A stretch of DNA of 64,000 nt from the NCBI RefSeq assembly GCF_002797895.1, contig NZ_PGES01000001.1, positions 1,240,001 to 1,304,000 of the forward strand, given 5' to 3'. Each line of letters starts with the position of its first letter. The stretch's first letter is position 1. The position numbers and the translations under genes were made by a program. The DNA is from Janthinobacterium sp. 67. GTDB lineage: Bacteria > Pseudomonadota > Gammaproteobacteria > Burkholderiales > Burkholderiaceae_D. Positions 52,381-60,511 of the stretch are shown here, one piece after another. Under the pieces are notes generated by a model. The model worked only from the letters and a program-made list of their open reading frames with translations. It searched no databases and was not told the origin of the DNA.

Positions 52381-52788
52381 ATGACATCGACACTTCTTTT
52401 TCGCCTGCTCTCCCCTTTCGCTGCCGCAGCCGTGCTGCTGGCGCCAGTCGCCGTCGCGCAAGCTGCCGCTCCTGCCGCCCTCACAGGCAATGCCGAAGCG
52501 GGCAAGGCCGCGTTTCGCAAGTGCGCCTCCTGCCACCAGGTGGGACCATCGGCACGCGGCGGCTTCGGCCCCAAGCTGTCGGGCGTGATCGGCCGCAAAG
52601 CCGGCTCGACCACCGACTACAAATATTCGGCGGCCATGAAAAACGCGAATATCGTCTGGACCGAGCAAAACCTGGCCAGCTTCCTGAAAGCGCCGAGCGA
52701 CTTCATTCCCGGCAATAACATGCGTTTCTGGGGCATCGGCAATGGGCAGCAAGTAGCCGACCTGCTGGCCTATCTGCGCACGCAATAA
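52381..52788 (+). CDS. Class I cytochrome c, periplasmic
   Basis: A 135-residue c-type cytochrome with a signal peptide (MTSTLLFRLLSPFAAAAVLLAPVAVAQAAA). The haem site is CASCH (Cys48, Cys51, His52) and the distal ligand is Met113 in GNNMRFWG. The TDYKYSAAMKNANIVWTEQNLASFLKAP segment is the cytochrome c2/c-550 type. It carries electrons in the periplasm. Its partner oxidase or reductase is not in the window. Confidence 0.94.
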   Translation: MTSTLLFRLLSPFAAAAVLLAPVAVAQAAAPAALTGNAEAGKAAFRKCASCHQVGPSARGGFGPKLSGVIGRKAGSTTDYKYSAAMKNANIVWTEQNLASFLKAPSDFIPGNNMRFWGIGNGQQVADLLAYLRTQ

Positions 52789-52830
52789 CGGCGTCCAGTT
52801 TGCGCAGGCAATCCGGCCCATGACGCCGGG

Positions 52831-53181
52831 TCAAGCTTCCAGCGCTTGCAGCACACCCTTGCGCTGCTTGTGCGCCGCCTCATAGGCACGCAGCCGCTTG
52901 CGCTGGGCATCAGACAGGCCATCGAGCTTGTCGCGGATCTGCGCCGCCGTCAGCTGCTGGTAATCGGCAATGGGCAAGTCCGGCTGTGATGCATCCGGGC
53001 CAGCGCCGCCGGCTTTCTTTCGCTGCCGCGCCTGCCTGGTTTCACCGGACTGCGCCCTTTGCTTGTTCACGATGCGCGCCGCGACTTCTTCCTCGCGGCC
53101 CGGATAGCGTCCTTCCTGCTTGAAATCTTTTTCCAGCTTCTTGAATTCGCGTTCGCGCTTGGGATTGGCACCGACGGGCAT
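52831..53181 (-). CDS. Small basic protein (plasmid-stabilisation-like)
   Basis: A 116-residue strongly basic helical protein: PKREREFKKLEKDFKQEGRYPGREEEVAARIVNKQRAQSGETRQARQRKKAG, then DYQQLTAAQIRDKLDGLSDAQRKRLRAYEAAHKQRK. The first half matches small proteins often annotated as plasmid stabilisation proteins; the second resembles a Rho-N/SAP-like helical motif (LTAAQIRDKLDGLS) that might bind nucleic acid. Function unknown. The DUF378 gene lies 9 bp upstream on the same strand. Confidence 0.75.
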   Translation of the reverse strand: MPVGANPKREREFKKLEKDFKQEGRYPGREEEVAARIVNKQRAQSGETRQARQRKKAGGAGPDASQPDLPIADYQQLTAAQIRDKLDGLSDAQRKRLRAYEAAHKQRKGVLQALEA

Positions 53182-53190
53182 ACGCTCCTC

Positions 53191-53454
53191 CTAGGGCTTG
53201 GCCGGCAACTTGCGCAGGCACAAATAAATGGAATACAGCGCCGCCAGCCCCACCAGCACGTACACGCCGCGCGAAGCGGCCGTCATGGCGCCGAGGATGC
53301 TGGCCACGATGTCGATATCGAACAGCCCCACCAGCGCCCAGTTCAAGCCACCCACGATCAGGAGGATCATCGAGATCCAGTCGACCACGTTCAAGCGCTT
53401 TGCCGACATTTCCTGTTTTGCCGCACCGTCCGATCCTGCCTGGATATTCGCCAT
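53191..53454 (-). CDS. DUF378 membrane protein
   Basis: An 87-residue membrane protein with two helices (VVDWISMILLIVGGLNWALVGL, then ASRGVYVLVGLAALYSIYLCL), including the DUF378 hallmark LLIVGGLNWALVGLFDIDIVA. An N-terminal cytosolic lead of about 22 residues precedes. Function unknown. A CAGGAGGC-like site lies just upstream of the ATG at 53454. Confidence 0.85.
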   Translation of the reverse strand: MANIQAGSDGAAKQEMSAKRLNVVDWISMILLIVGGLNWALVGLFDIDIVASILGAMTAASRGVYVLVGLAALYSIYLCLRKLPAKP

Positions 53455-53628
53455 ATCAGCCTCCTGTGAGAAGAAAGGACCCGCCGCCGGGTCCATGCAA
53501 GAAACAGTGTAGGCGCGGCGCCGGCACACGCCAGTCGGACGATGCCGGGCATTCAAGTAGGAAGACTCTGTAATCCGGCGGGTGATTTTATCTGGCAACA
53601 ACGCCAAGCGCATCGGACAACTGCAGAC

Positions 53629-54174
53629 TCATTGCCGCAGTTGCTTGTACATGACGGTAGTCGCGTCCAGCCGGTCGCCAGCGGGCGCCAGCGCATAGCC
53701 GGGGATACTGCCCGCCACCGCGTAGCCGAGCGACAAGTACAGCGCTTGCGCATGGTCGCCGCTGCGCGTGTCCAGGGTCAGCAGGCTGCGCGGCAAGAGG
53801 CGCGCCTGTGCTTCCAACGCCTGCATCAGCTGGCGGGCGATGCCGTGCCGGCGGAATGCGGGCGCGACCAGCAGCTTGCGCACTTCGGCCCGGTGCGCCT
53901 GGTTGGGATTGGTATCCCAGTCCAGCTGCACGGCGCCCGCCACCCGGCCATCGACTTCGGCCACCAGCAGCAAACGCACGCCGCGCGTGACGGCCGGCAA
54001 CACGTTATCCGTCCAGAACGCCTGGCTGGCCGCCGTGTCGAAGGGCAAGATAAAACCGATGCTGGCGCCGTCGTGCACGCAGTCGCGCAGCAAGGCGCCC
54101 AATTCCGGCAAGCGTTCGACTATGTCGGTGGATGAAAAATGGCGTAGTGATGGGGGCATGGCGACCTCAGACAA
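53629..54174 (-). CDS. GNAT family N-acetyltransferase
   Basis: A 181-residue GNAT enzyme. The acetyl-CoA loop is in VRKLLVAPAFRRHGIARQLMQALEAQARLLP, preceded by LLLVAEVDGRVAGAVQLDWDTN and followed by LLTLDTRSGDHAQALYLSLGYAVAGSIPGYAL. Substrate unknown. Its start overlaps the end of the XRE-cupin regulator gene by eight bases, so the two are coupled. Such pairs often have the acetyltransferase as the regulated partner. Confidence 0.9.
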   Translation of the reverse strand: MSEVAMPPSLRHFSSTDIVERLPELGALLRDCVHDGASIGFILPFDTAASQAFWTDNVLPAVTRGVRLLLVAEVDGRVAGAVQLDWDTNPNQAHRAEVRKLLVAPAFRRHGIARQLMQALEAQARLLPRSLLTLDTRSGDHAQALYLSLGYAVAGSIPGYALAPAGDRLDATTVMYKQLRQ

Positions 54175-54739
54175 GAAAGAGAAAATAGCGGGCGCCGCTG
54201 TCTGGCGGCGTCATGAATGCGCTGGGACCGTGCAGCTGGTAGCGCAGGCAGTCGCCGGCCAGCAAGTCGTGCGAGCGACCATCGACGATCACGTTCAGCT
54301 TGCCTTCCTGCAGCAACAGATGGTGTTCCATGCCGGGCCGGGGCGAGGCCGCGTAGCTGATCGCCACGCCCGCATCGAGCTCGCATTCGAGCGCTTCGCC
54401 AGCCAGCGCGCGCGACGGGGGCGAGACGGAACGGCGGATAAAACCGGTGTCCGGGTCCGTCCACACGCTTTGCTGTGCCCGCCGCAACAGGGGCGGAAAA
54501 TCGTCTTCCACCATGCGCAGCAGGCGCGACATGGCCAGGCCGTACGCGGCGCACAACTTGCCCAGCACGCTAGTCGTCGGGCTGACTTCGCCGTTTTCCA
54601 GGCGCGACAGGGTGGCGCGGCTGACCTGGCTGGCGCCGGCCAGCTGGTCCAGCGACCATCCCCGCTCCACGCGCAACTGTTTCAAACGCGCGGCCAGCCG
54701 CTGTTCCGTACCGTTTTTTGTGAGTGCTGAATTTTCCAT
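54167..54739 (-). CDS. XRE-cupin transcriptional regulator
   Basis: A 190-residue regulator with an N-terminal XRE helix-turn-helix (LAARLKQLRVERGWSLDQLAGASQVSRATLSRLENGEVSPTTSVLGKLCAAYGLAMSRLL, residues about 15-75) and a C-terminal cupin-like domain for a small ligand (ALECELDAGVAISYAASPRPGMEHHLLLQEGKLNVIVDGRSHDLLAGDCLRYQL). The palindrome at 54732-54768 overlaps its start, which suggests autoregulation. The GNAT gene follows with an eight-base overlap. The LysR gene lies upstream on the same strand. Confidence 0.93.
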   Translation of the reverse strand: MENSALTKNGTEQRLAARLKQLRVERGWSLDQLAGASQVSRATLSRLENGEVSPTTSVLGKLCAAYGLAMSRLLRMVEDDFPPLLRRAQQSVWTDPDTGFIRRSVSPPSRALAGEALECELDAGVAISYAASPRPGMEHHLLLQEGKLNVIVDGRSHDLLAGDCLRYQLHGPSAFMTPPDSGARYFLFLV

Positions 54740-54768
54740 ATGTGGGAATTTATCCCTTATATGGAAAA
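54732..54768. promoter_or_regulatory. Long palindrome overlapping the XRE-cupin start
   Basis: TTTTCCATATGTGGGA (54732-54747) and TCCCTTATATGGAAAA (54753-54768) form a 16-bp inverted repeat with two central mismatched positions around ATTTA. The minus-strand start codon (54737-54739) lies inside the left arm, so a bound dimer would block both transcription and the start region. Confidence 0.7.
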
Positions 54769-54779
54769 CAGTCAAGCTG

Positions 54780-55682
54780 TCAGCCCGCCATGCGCGATGC
54801 ATGACGGCACAGTTCCAGGAAACCGGCCAGGCGCGGCGACAATATCTTTTTCGATTGACGGATCAGATAAAAGTTGCGCTCCAGGGGCGGCAGCATGGTT
54901 TCCAGCTCCACCAGTTGCCCGTTGGCCAGCAGATCGGCCACGACGACGCGCGACAGGCAGGCGATGCCCAGCCCCGCCGCCGCGCCATATTTGATGGCTT
55001 CCGAATTGCTGAACTCGCCCGCCGCGCGCAGGTAGTGCAGATACGGCACCAGCGCCTGCTCCACGGCTTCGCGCGTGCCCGAGCCCGCTTCGCGCAGCAG
55101 CCAGCCTGCCTGGTTCAGTTCCGTAAAGCTGAGCAGATGGCGCAGCTGCGCCAGCGGATGCGTGGGCGCAGCCACGATCAGCATCTGGTCCGTCAACCAC
55201 GGTTCCACCAGCAAGCCCGCTTCATGGCACGGCCCTTCGATCAGGCCGATATCGACACGGAACTCGGCCACGGCGGCCGCGATGTCGGCCGTGTTGGCGA
55301 TGGTCACCTGCGGAATGCTGCGCCCGTATTGCTGCGCCGCCTGCGCCAATATCTGCGGCAGCAAATAGATGCCGATGGTGGTGCTGGCGCCGATTTGCAG
55401 GCTGACGGGCACGGATGGGTCGGCACCCGCAAACTGGCGCTCGATGCTGGCCGCGCCGTCGCGCATCTGCCGCGCCTGCGGCAACAGCAGGCGGCCATTG
55501 TCGTTGAGCAGCAATCGCTTGCCCACCCGGTCGAACAATTGCGCGCCCAGCAAGGTTTCCAGCTCGTTCAGGGACGCGCTGGTGGCAGATTGCGACAACG
55601 CAATCTGCTCGCCGGCCGCGCTGGTGCTGCCCGTGTCGGCCACGGCCAGGAAAATCTGCAACTGCCGCAAGGTCAACGCCAT
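54780..55682 (-). CDS. yeiE: LysR family regulator, YeiE-like
   Basis: A 300-residue LysR-type regulator. Helix-turn-helix: MALTLRQLQIFLAVADTGSTSAAGEQIALSQSATSASLNELETLLGAQLFDRVGKRLLLNDNG (residues 1-63). The effector domain is of the CysB/YeiE type (IGIYLLPQILAQAAQQYG, PWLTDQMLIVAAPTHPL, REAGSGTREAVEQAL). It is divergent from yeiH with 94 bp between, the standard yeiE-yeiH layout. Enterobacterial YeiE senses sulphite and related compounds; the same job here is inference. Confidence 0.9.
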   Translation of the reverse strand: MALTLRQLQIFLAVADTGSTSAAGEQIALSQSATSASLNELETLLGAQLFDRVGKRLLLNDNGRLLLPQARQMRDGAASIERQFAGADPSVPVSLQIGASTTIGIYLLPQILAQAAQQYGRSIPQVTIANTADIAAAVAEFRVDIGLIEGPCHEAGLLVEPWLTDQMLIVAAPTHPLAQLRHLLSFTELNQAGWLLREAGSGTREAVEQALVPYLHYLRAAGEFSNSEAIKYGAAAGLGIACLSRVVVADLLANGQLVELETMLPPLERNFYLIRQSKKILSPRLAGFLELCRHASRMAG

Positions 55683-55776
55683 CTGATCTACCTATTTTTA
55701 CGGTTAAACATACAAAAACAATCCGTTTTACCATTTAATCGGTGAACTGTACAGTCATGCCATACGCAACAAGAAC

Positions 55777-56871
55777 ATGGAATACGGCATGTCATCCCTC
55801 TCAACAACGAACACAAGCAATTTCAGCGACCGCTACGGCCGCCTTCTGCCGGGCCTGCTGCTGAGCGGCCTGATCGCCTGGGGCGCCATTCAACTGGGCA
55901 AGCTGGAATGGATGCAAAGCCACGGCATGAGCGCGCTGACCCTGGCCATCATGCTGGGCATCGTGCTGGGCAACAGCGTGTATGGCCGCCTGGCGCCCAC
56001 TTGCGGCGCGGGCGTGGCCTTTTCCAAGCAAACTTTATTGCGACTCGGCATCATCCTGTACGGCTTCCGTTTGACCTTCCAGGATATCAGCCAGGTCGGT
56101 CTGGCCGGCATCGCCATTGACGCGCTGGTGCTCGCGTCCACGTTTGGCCTGGCCATGTTTCTCGGCACCAGGGTCTTCAAGCTGGAACGCAACAGCGCCA
56201 TTCTGATCGGCGCGGGCAGTTCGATCTGCGGCGCGGCGGCCGTGATGGCGACGGAACCCGTCGTCAAGGGGCGCAGCGAAGACGTGACCGTCGCCGTCTC
56301 CACCGTTGTGGTGTTCGGCACCATCGCCATCTTTTTATATCCCTTGCTGTACCAGCTGAACCTGGGCTGGCACGTGCTGGGCGCCGCGCCCACGGCGTTT
56401 GGCGTGTACATCGGCTCGACCGTGCATGAAGTGGCGCAAGTGGTGGCGGCCGGCAAGTCGATCGGGCAGGAAGCGGCGAATGCGGCCGTGATCGCCAAGA
56501 TGGTGCGCGTGATGATGCTGGCGCCGTTTCTCGTCATCCTGTCGGCCGTGCTGGCGCGCGGCAAGGCCCAAGGTGGCGACAGCGGCCACGACAAGGCGGC
56601 CAAGCTGGCCATCCCCTGGTTCGCCTTCATCTTTATCGGCGTCGTCGCCTTCAATTCGCTGGGCCTGCTGCCAGCGGGCGCCGTGGCCGCCATCACCGAT
56701 CTCGATACGACCCTGCTGGCCATGGCCATGGCGGCCCTGGGTTTGACGACGCACATGTCGGCCATCCGCCGCGCCGGCATCAAGCCCCTGCTGCTGGCCG
56801 GCCTGCTGTTCTGCTGGCTGATCGCCGGTGGCGCCGCCATCAACCATGTGATCACCAGCCTGTTTGCCTGA
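55777..56871 (+). CDS. yeiH: YeiH/PSE family putative sulphate exporter
   Basis: A 364-residue protein with about ten membrane helices (UPF0324). Segments such as LLPGLLLSGLIAWGAIQLGK, MSALTLAIMLGIVLGNSVYGRLAPTCGAGVAFSKQTLLRLGIILYGFRLTFQDI, LIGAGSSICGAAAVMATEPVV and AFGVYIGSTVHEVAQVVAAGKSIG are family hallmarks. YeiH-type proteins are implicated in export of sulphate or related anions. Divergent from the YeiE-like LysR gene, its probable regulator. Either ATG at 55777 or 55789 could start it. Confidence 0.93.
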   Translation: MEYGMSSLSTTNTSNFSDRYGRLLPGLLLSGLIAWGAIQLGKLEWMQSHGMSALTLAIMLGIVLGNSVYGRLAPTCGAGVAFSKQTLLRLGIILYGFRLTFQDISQVGLAGIAIDALVLASTFGLAMFLGTRVFKLERNSAILIGAGSSICGAAAVMATEPVVKGRSEDVTVAVSTVVVFGTIAIFLYPLLYQLNLGWHVLGAAPTAFGVYIGSTVHEVAQVVAAGKSIGQEAANAAVIAKMVRVMMLAPFLVILSAVLARGKAQGGDSGHDKAAKLAIPWFAFIFIGVVAFNSLGLLPAGAVAAITDLDTTLLAMAMAALGLTTHMSAIRRAGIKPLLLAGLLFCWLIAGGAAINHVITSLFA

Positions 56872-56977
56872 CCACGAGCCTGATTCAAGCCGAGGCCACT
56901 GACGCGGGAGCCGAAAACTTCGTACAATACAAGTGTTTTGACTCTCAAACCGGCTTCGGCCCCACCCAGGAACATCC

Positions 56978-57619
56978 ATGCACCTCTCGAACTGGCTGCT
57001 TTTCTGCAGCGTCGCCCTGCTCGTCACGTTTTCTCCCGGCCCGGCCGTCTTGCTGGCCATCTCGAATGCCATCGCCGTCGGCCCGCGCCGCGCGATGATC
57101 AGCAGCATGGGCAATGGTTTTGGCCTGTTCATCATTTCCGGCGTGGCCATGGCCGGCATGGGCGTCGTGCTGGCCACCTCGGCCACGGCCTTCATGCTGC
57201 TGAAACTGGCTGGCGCCCTGTACCTCGTGTACCTGGGCATCAAGCAATGGCGCAGCAAGACCAGCGTCGTGGCCGATGCGCCCGTGGTGGCCGGCGCGGC
57301 GAATCCGAATTCGTTCTGGAAATTGTTCCGCCAGGGCTTGACGGTGGCGCTGACCAATCCGAAAGCCATCCTGTTCTTCTCGGCACTGTTCCCGCAATTC
57401 ATCACGCCAGGCGAACCCGTGGCGATCCAGTTCACCGTGCTGACGACCTCGTTTGTCGCCTGCGCCATGCTGGCCCACTTGTTCTACGCCAACCTGGCGC
57501 GCCTGCTGAAAACCCAGTTGGCCACGCCGGGCCGCGCCAAGTTGTTCAACCGCATCACGGGCGGCGCCTTTGTCTTGCTGGGCCTGAGCCTGCTGCGCCT
57601 GCGCAGCAAGGCAGCGTAA
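56978..57619 (+). CDS. LysE/RhtB family exporter
   Basis: A 213-residue membrane protein with about six helices. It opens LLFCSVALLVTFSPGPAVLLAISNAIAVGPRRAMISSMGNGFGLFI with the LysE family signature (FSPGPAVLLAISNA), then YLVYLGIKQWRSK, FRQGLTVALTNPKAILFFSALFPQFI. It exports amino acids such as lysine, threonine or homoserine; the sequence does not tell which. It stands 107 bp after yeiH on the same strand and ends at the stop of the convergent hydrolase. Confidence 0.9.
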   Translation: MHLSNWLLFCSVALLVTFSPGPAVLLAISNAIAVGPRRAMISSMGNGFGLFIISGVAMAGMGVVLATSATAFMLLKLAGALYLVYLGIKQWRSKTSVVADAPVVAGAANPNSFWKLFRQGLTVALTNPKAILFFSALFPQFITPGEPVAIQFTVLTTSFVACAMLAHLFYANLARLLKTQLATPGRAKLFNRITGGAFVLLGLSLLRLRSKAA

Positions 57620-58381
57620 CTACTGTAGTAAAAACGCCTCGATGCTGGCCGCCAGGGCCAGCGGCGTTTCATTCATCGGATAGTGTCCCGCATTGCCCAG
57701 CACCTCGATCCGGGCTTGCGGGTACCACGCCAGATAGGTGCGGCGCATCAGGGCCGCATCAAAACGCGGGTCGTGCTCCCCCACCAGCGCCAGCAAGGGC
57801 AGTGCCACACGCGCCGCCTTGATTTCTTCGCTGAAATCCGTCCCGCTCCACGCGAGGAAATAAGCAGCAAACGCGGCCGGATCCGCACTTTCCCACGAAT
57901 ACTGCGCCTTCCAGTCCAGCCAGGCGGCTGGCAAGCGTTCGCCCGTGCTGCGGTTGATGATGGCGCGCCGCGCATCGACGTTGCCGCTGGCGTCAAGAAA
58001 CAGTTGCCGCGCCGCCCCATCGAGCGCCACGCCGCAGCTGGGCACGGGCGCCACGGCCACGAGCTTGCGCAGGCGCAAGGGCGCCAGCAAGGCCAGCCGT
58101 TCCATCGCCATGCCGCCCATCGAGTGTCCCACCACGCTGAACGTGGCAAAGCCCAGCGCATCGGCCAGGGCCAGCGCGTCGCGGGCGACCTCGTCCATCG
58201 AGCACGTTCCTGCGGCGCCGCGCATGCCGCCGTAGCCGCGATTGTCCATGAAGACATAGCTGAAAGCGCCGCCATCAAGGGCCGCTTCCATCGGCGCGAA
58301 CGCATGCGCGTCGCCAAACCAGCCGTGCAGGACGATGACGGCGTGGGGGCCATGGCCCACGCGATGACAGCTATTGTGCAT
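57620..58381 (-). CDS. Alpha/beta hydrolase
   Basis: A 253-residue alpha/beta hydrolase. Ser87 in VVGHSMGGMAM is the nucleophile, GHGPHAVIVLHGWFGD holds the oxyanion loop, and the late GEHDPRFD and GNAGHYPMNETP supply acid and histidine. The ATG at 58381 with AGGAG five bases upstream is the likely start, rather than a GTG six bases earlier. It is divergent from the AraC gene at 58468, which probably regulates it. The substrate is unknown. Confidence 0.9.
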   Translation of the reverse strand: MHNSCHRVGHGPHAVIVLHGWFGDAHAFAPMEAALDGGAFSYVFMDNRGYGGMRGAAGTCSMDEVARDALALADALGFATFSVVGHSMGGMAMERLALLAPLRLRKLVAVAPVPSCGVALDGAARQLFLDASGNVDARRAIINRSTGERLPAAWLDWKAQYSWESADPAAFAAYFLAWSGTDFSEEIKAARVALPLLALVGEHDPRFDAALMRRTYLAWYPQARIEVLGNAGHYPMNETPLALAASIEAFLLQ

Positions 58382-58467
58382 GTTCACTCCTGAAAAAGAG
58401 TGTGATGGTAAGCGGCAAGCACGCGACCCGCCTTCGATGGCAGGTCATATACTGTAGAGTATGGGCC

Positions 58468-59226
58468 ATGGATGATTTTTACACGGAAGTGCCGCGCCCC
58501 CTGATCGCCACGGCGCGCGACTATGCGGCAGGCGCAATGTTTCCGAGCCACAGCCATGCGCGCGGGCAATTTGCGTATGCGGCGCGCGGCGTCATCAGCG
58601 TACACACGCCGCAAGGCAACTGGCTGGTGCCGCCGCAACGCGCCTGCTGGGTACCGGCCCAGCTCGCCCACGGCATGCGCATGCATGGCGCCGTGACCAT
58701 GCACAACGTGTTTATCGACATGGCCGCCATCGCCGGGACCGGCTTGCCGCCCCACTGCCAGGTGCTGGACACACCACCGCTGCTGCGCCAGTTGCTGGCC
58801 GAGGCCGTGACCGTCGACGCCTTGTATGCGGAGCAATCTCGGGCAGGACGGCTGATGGCCTTGCTGCTTGACGAGATTGCCGCCGCCAGGCCCCTGTCCC
58901 TGAGCGCGCCCCTGCCGCAGGAACCGCGGCTGGCGCGGCTGTGCATGGAGATGCTGCGGCAACCGAGCCTGGACAGCAACCTCGATGCGATGGCGGCGCA
59001 GGCCGGCATGAGTCGGCGCACCTTTACGCGGCAATTTCGCGCCCAGACGGGGCTGGGCTTTGCCCAATGGCGCCAGCAAGCATGTCTGCTGGCGGCCATC
59101 ACGCGCCTGGCCGGCGGGCAAGCCGTCACCCGCGTGGCGCTCGACCTCGGCTATGCCAGCCCCAGCGCCTTCACGGCCGCCTTCCGCCGCGTGCTGGGCC
59201 AGGCGCCCAGCGATTATCTAGCCTAG
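58468..59226 (+). CDS. AraC family transcriptional regulator
   Basis: A 252-residue regulator with an N-terminal cupin-like AraC sensor (SHSHARGQFAYAARGVISVHTPQGNWLVPPQRACWVPAQLAHGMRMHG, residues about 28-90) and a C-terminal HTH (LDAMAAQAGMSRRTFTRQFRAQTGLGFAQWRQQACLLAAITRLAGGQ, then VALDLGYASPSAFTAAFRRVLGQAPSDYLA). The cupin residues HSHARGQF fit small-ligand binding. Divergent from the hydrolase gene. Start ATG 58468 is the first codon before the sensor domain; an earlier in-frame ATG lies in the promoter. Confidence 0.9.
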   Translation: MDDFYTEVPRPLIATARDYAAGAMFPSHSHARGQFAYAARGVISVHTPQGNWLVPPQRACWVPAQLAHGMRMHGAVTMHNVFIDMAAIAGTGLPPHCQVLDTPPLLRQLLAEAVTVDALYAEQSRAGRLMALLLDEIAAARPLSLSAPLPQEPRLARLCMEMLRQPSLDSNLDAMAAQAGMSRRTFTRQFRAQTGLGFAQWRQQACLLAAITRLAGGQAVTRVALDLGYASPSAFTAAFRRVLGQAPSDYLA

Positions 59227-59864
59227 GCAATGGTGGCGGCGATGCGCCGCGCCAAGGCCTGCGCCAGTTTCTGCACATGGTAGCCGTCGACAAAGCCGTG
59301 ATGGGCTTGCGCTGAAAACGGCACGCGCATGCGGCCATCGTCCTGCGCGGGACCAAACTTGCCCCAGGTAAAGGTCGGGATGTCGGCGTCGCGGTGGCGG
59401 TAGACAGGGTGCTCGATGGCCGCCAGTTCCAGCCAAGGCAAACAGGTGATGAAGATATTGTTGCGCTGCTCGCGCTCGGTCTCTCCCTCGCCCGTGTTGA
59501 TCAGCGCGCAGCTCGCTTCGGCAAGGCGTTTCGCTTCCAGGCTGCGCGCGATGAAGAGATCGAGCTGGTCCGTCATCGCGAAGCGCGTGTAGTTGAGGTT
59601 CTCATCGCCGTTGATGACGGTGTAGGAAGCGGGAAAATCGTCGATCCGTATCACTTCGCCCTGGTGGATGCGGTACATGAAGTTGTCGATCTCCCTGACC
59701 GTATTGAGCAGGCAAAACAGGAAAAAGTGGAATACGGGAATTTTCCGTTCCTTGCACCAGGGCCGGAAATCCGGCACGTCGAGCTGGAAATTGATGTTGA
59801 CGAGGGGATTGTCAAACGCGCGGAACAAATCATAGCGGTCGCGCCGCTTTTCAAAATTTTTCAT
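59223..59864 (-). CDS. CatA-like chloramphenicol/O-acetyltransferase
   Basis: A 213-residue protein of the chloramphenicol acetyltransferase family. The catalytic motif is HHGFVDG (His188-His189-...-Asp193-Gly194) followed by YHVQKL, and the middle TCLPWLELAAIEHPV and FTWGKF fit the fold. Length matches type A CATs (about 213-220). Whether it acetylates chloramphenicol or another acceptor is not decided by the sequence. The ATG at 59864 gives the family N-terminus; an upstream extension lacks support. It is convergent with the AraC gene (four-base overlap). Confidence 0.85.
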   Translation of the reverse strand: MKNFEKRRDRYDLFRAFDNPLVNINFQLDVPDFRPWCKERKIPVFHFFLFCLLNTVREIDNFMYRIHQGEVIRIDDFPASYTVINGDENLNYTRFAMTDQLDLFIARSLEAKRLAEASCALINTGEGETEREQRNNIFITCLPWLELAAIEHPVYRHRDADIPTFTWGKFGPAQDDGRMRVPFSAQAHHGFVDGYHVQKLAQALARRIAATIA

Positions 59865-59901
59865 GCGGCGAGTGTAGACGATGGCAGTGCTGGCGGGCAA
59901 G

Positions 59902-60450
59902 TCATGCCGTATCGGCTTGCCAGTAATTTGCCAGGGCGTCCAGGGCATACTGTCCGGACAGGCTCTCATCCACCTGTGCGACAAACGTCAGGAATAGCAC
60001 GACGGCCTGTCTTTGCGCCGCATTGAAGCCAGCGTATTTCGCGATGGCATGCGCGCGCAAATCCCGGTTCCGTTCAAACGGAGAAAGCGCATGCACCGTC
60101 ATTCCAAGCACATCTGTTTCCCAGCTTGTCCGATGATGATATGCCACGGCGTAGCGCATGTATGCCGGCAAGTAATACAGAAATTCCTCAGCTTCCATAT
60201 GGGCGAGCAAACCTTCGCACTCCTCGATTTCAGCATCGGGAATCTCTTGCCAGATCGAATCGACTCGCTCCTTGCCACTTGCAGCCCATTCCCTTTCGCT
60301 GATGTCCTCCGACATACCGTATTTATCCGTCAAGAGAAATTGGCGCAAAGATGTTTCCGCGCGCTGCGTACCAGCGAACTCGCGTTCAATGCAGGCGATC
60401 AGGCTGGCCGCATCGGCCGTGGCTGTCGATAAATTATCTGAACAATTCAT
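59902..60450 (-). CDS. DUF6714-like protein
   Basis: A 182-residue cytosolic protein. The central block FLLTDKYGMSEDISEREWAASGKERVDSIWQEIPDAEIEECEGLLAHMEAEEFLYYLPAYMRYAV resembles the DUF6714 family (from memory). Helical, with no catalytic motif. Its start lies 62 bp from the stop of the MFS gene upstream on the same strand. It may accompany regulatory or toxin systems, but no partner is evident. Confidence 0.75.
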   Translation of the reverse strand: MNCSDNLSTATADAASLIACIEREFAGTQRAETSLRQFLLTDKYGMSEDISEREWAASGKERVDSIWQEIPDAEIEECEGLLAHMEAEEFLYYLPAYMRYAVAYHHRTSWETDVLGMTVHALSPFERNRDLRAHAIAKYAGFNAAQRQAVVLFLTFVAQVDESLSGQYALDALANYWQADTA

Positions 60451-60511
60451 TCAAAATCCTTGGATATCCCCAAAATGGCCCGGGCCACCTCCGCCACGCC
60501 CTCTTGTGGTG

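Noticed and set aside
54780..55682. The LysR gene as the missing phcA regulator of the quorum-sensing operon
   Set aside because: It is divergent from yeiH and matches the CysB/YeiE subgroup; the yeiE-yeiH layout explains it better.
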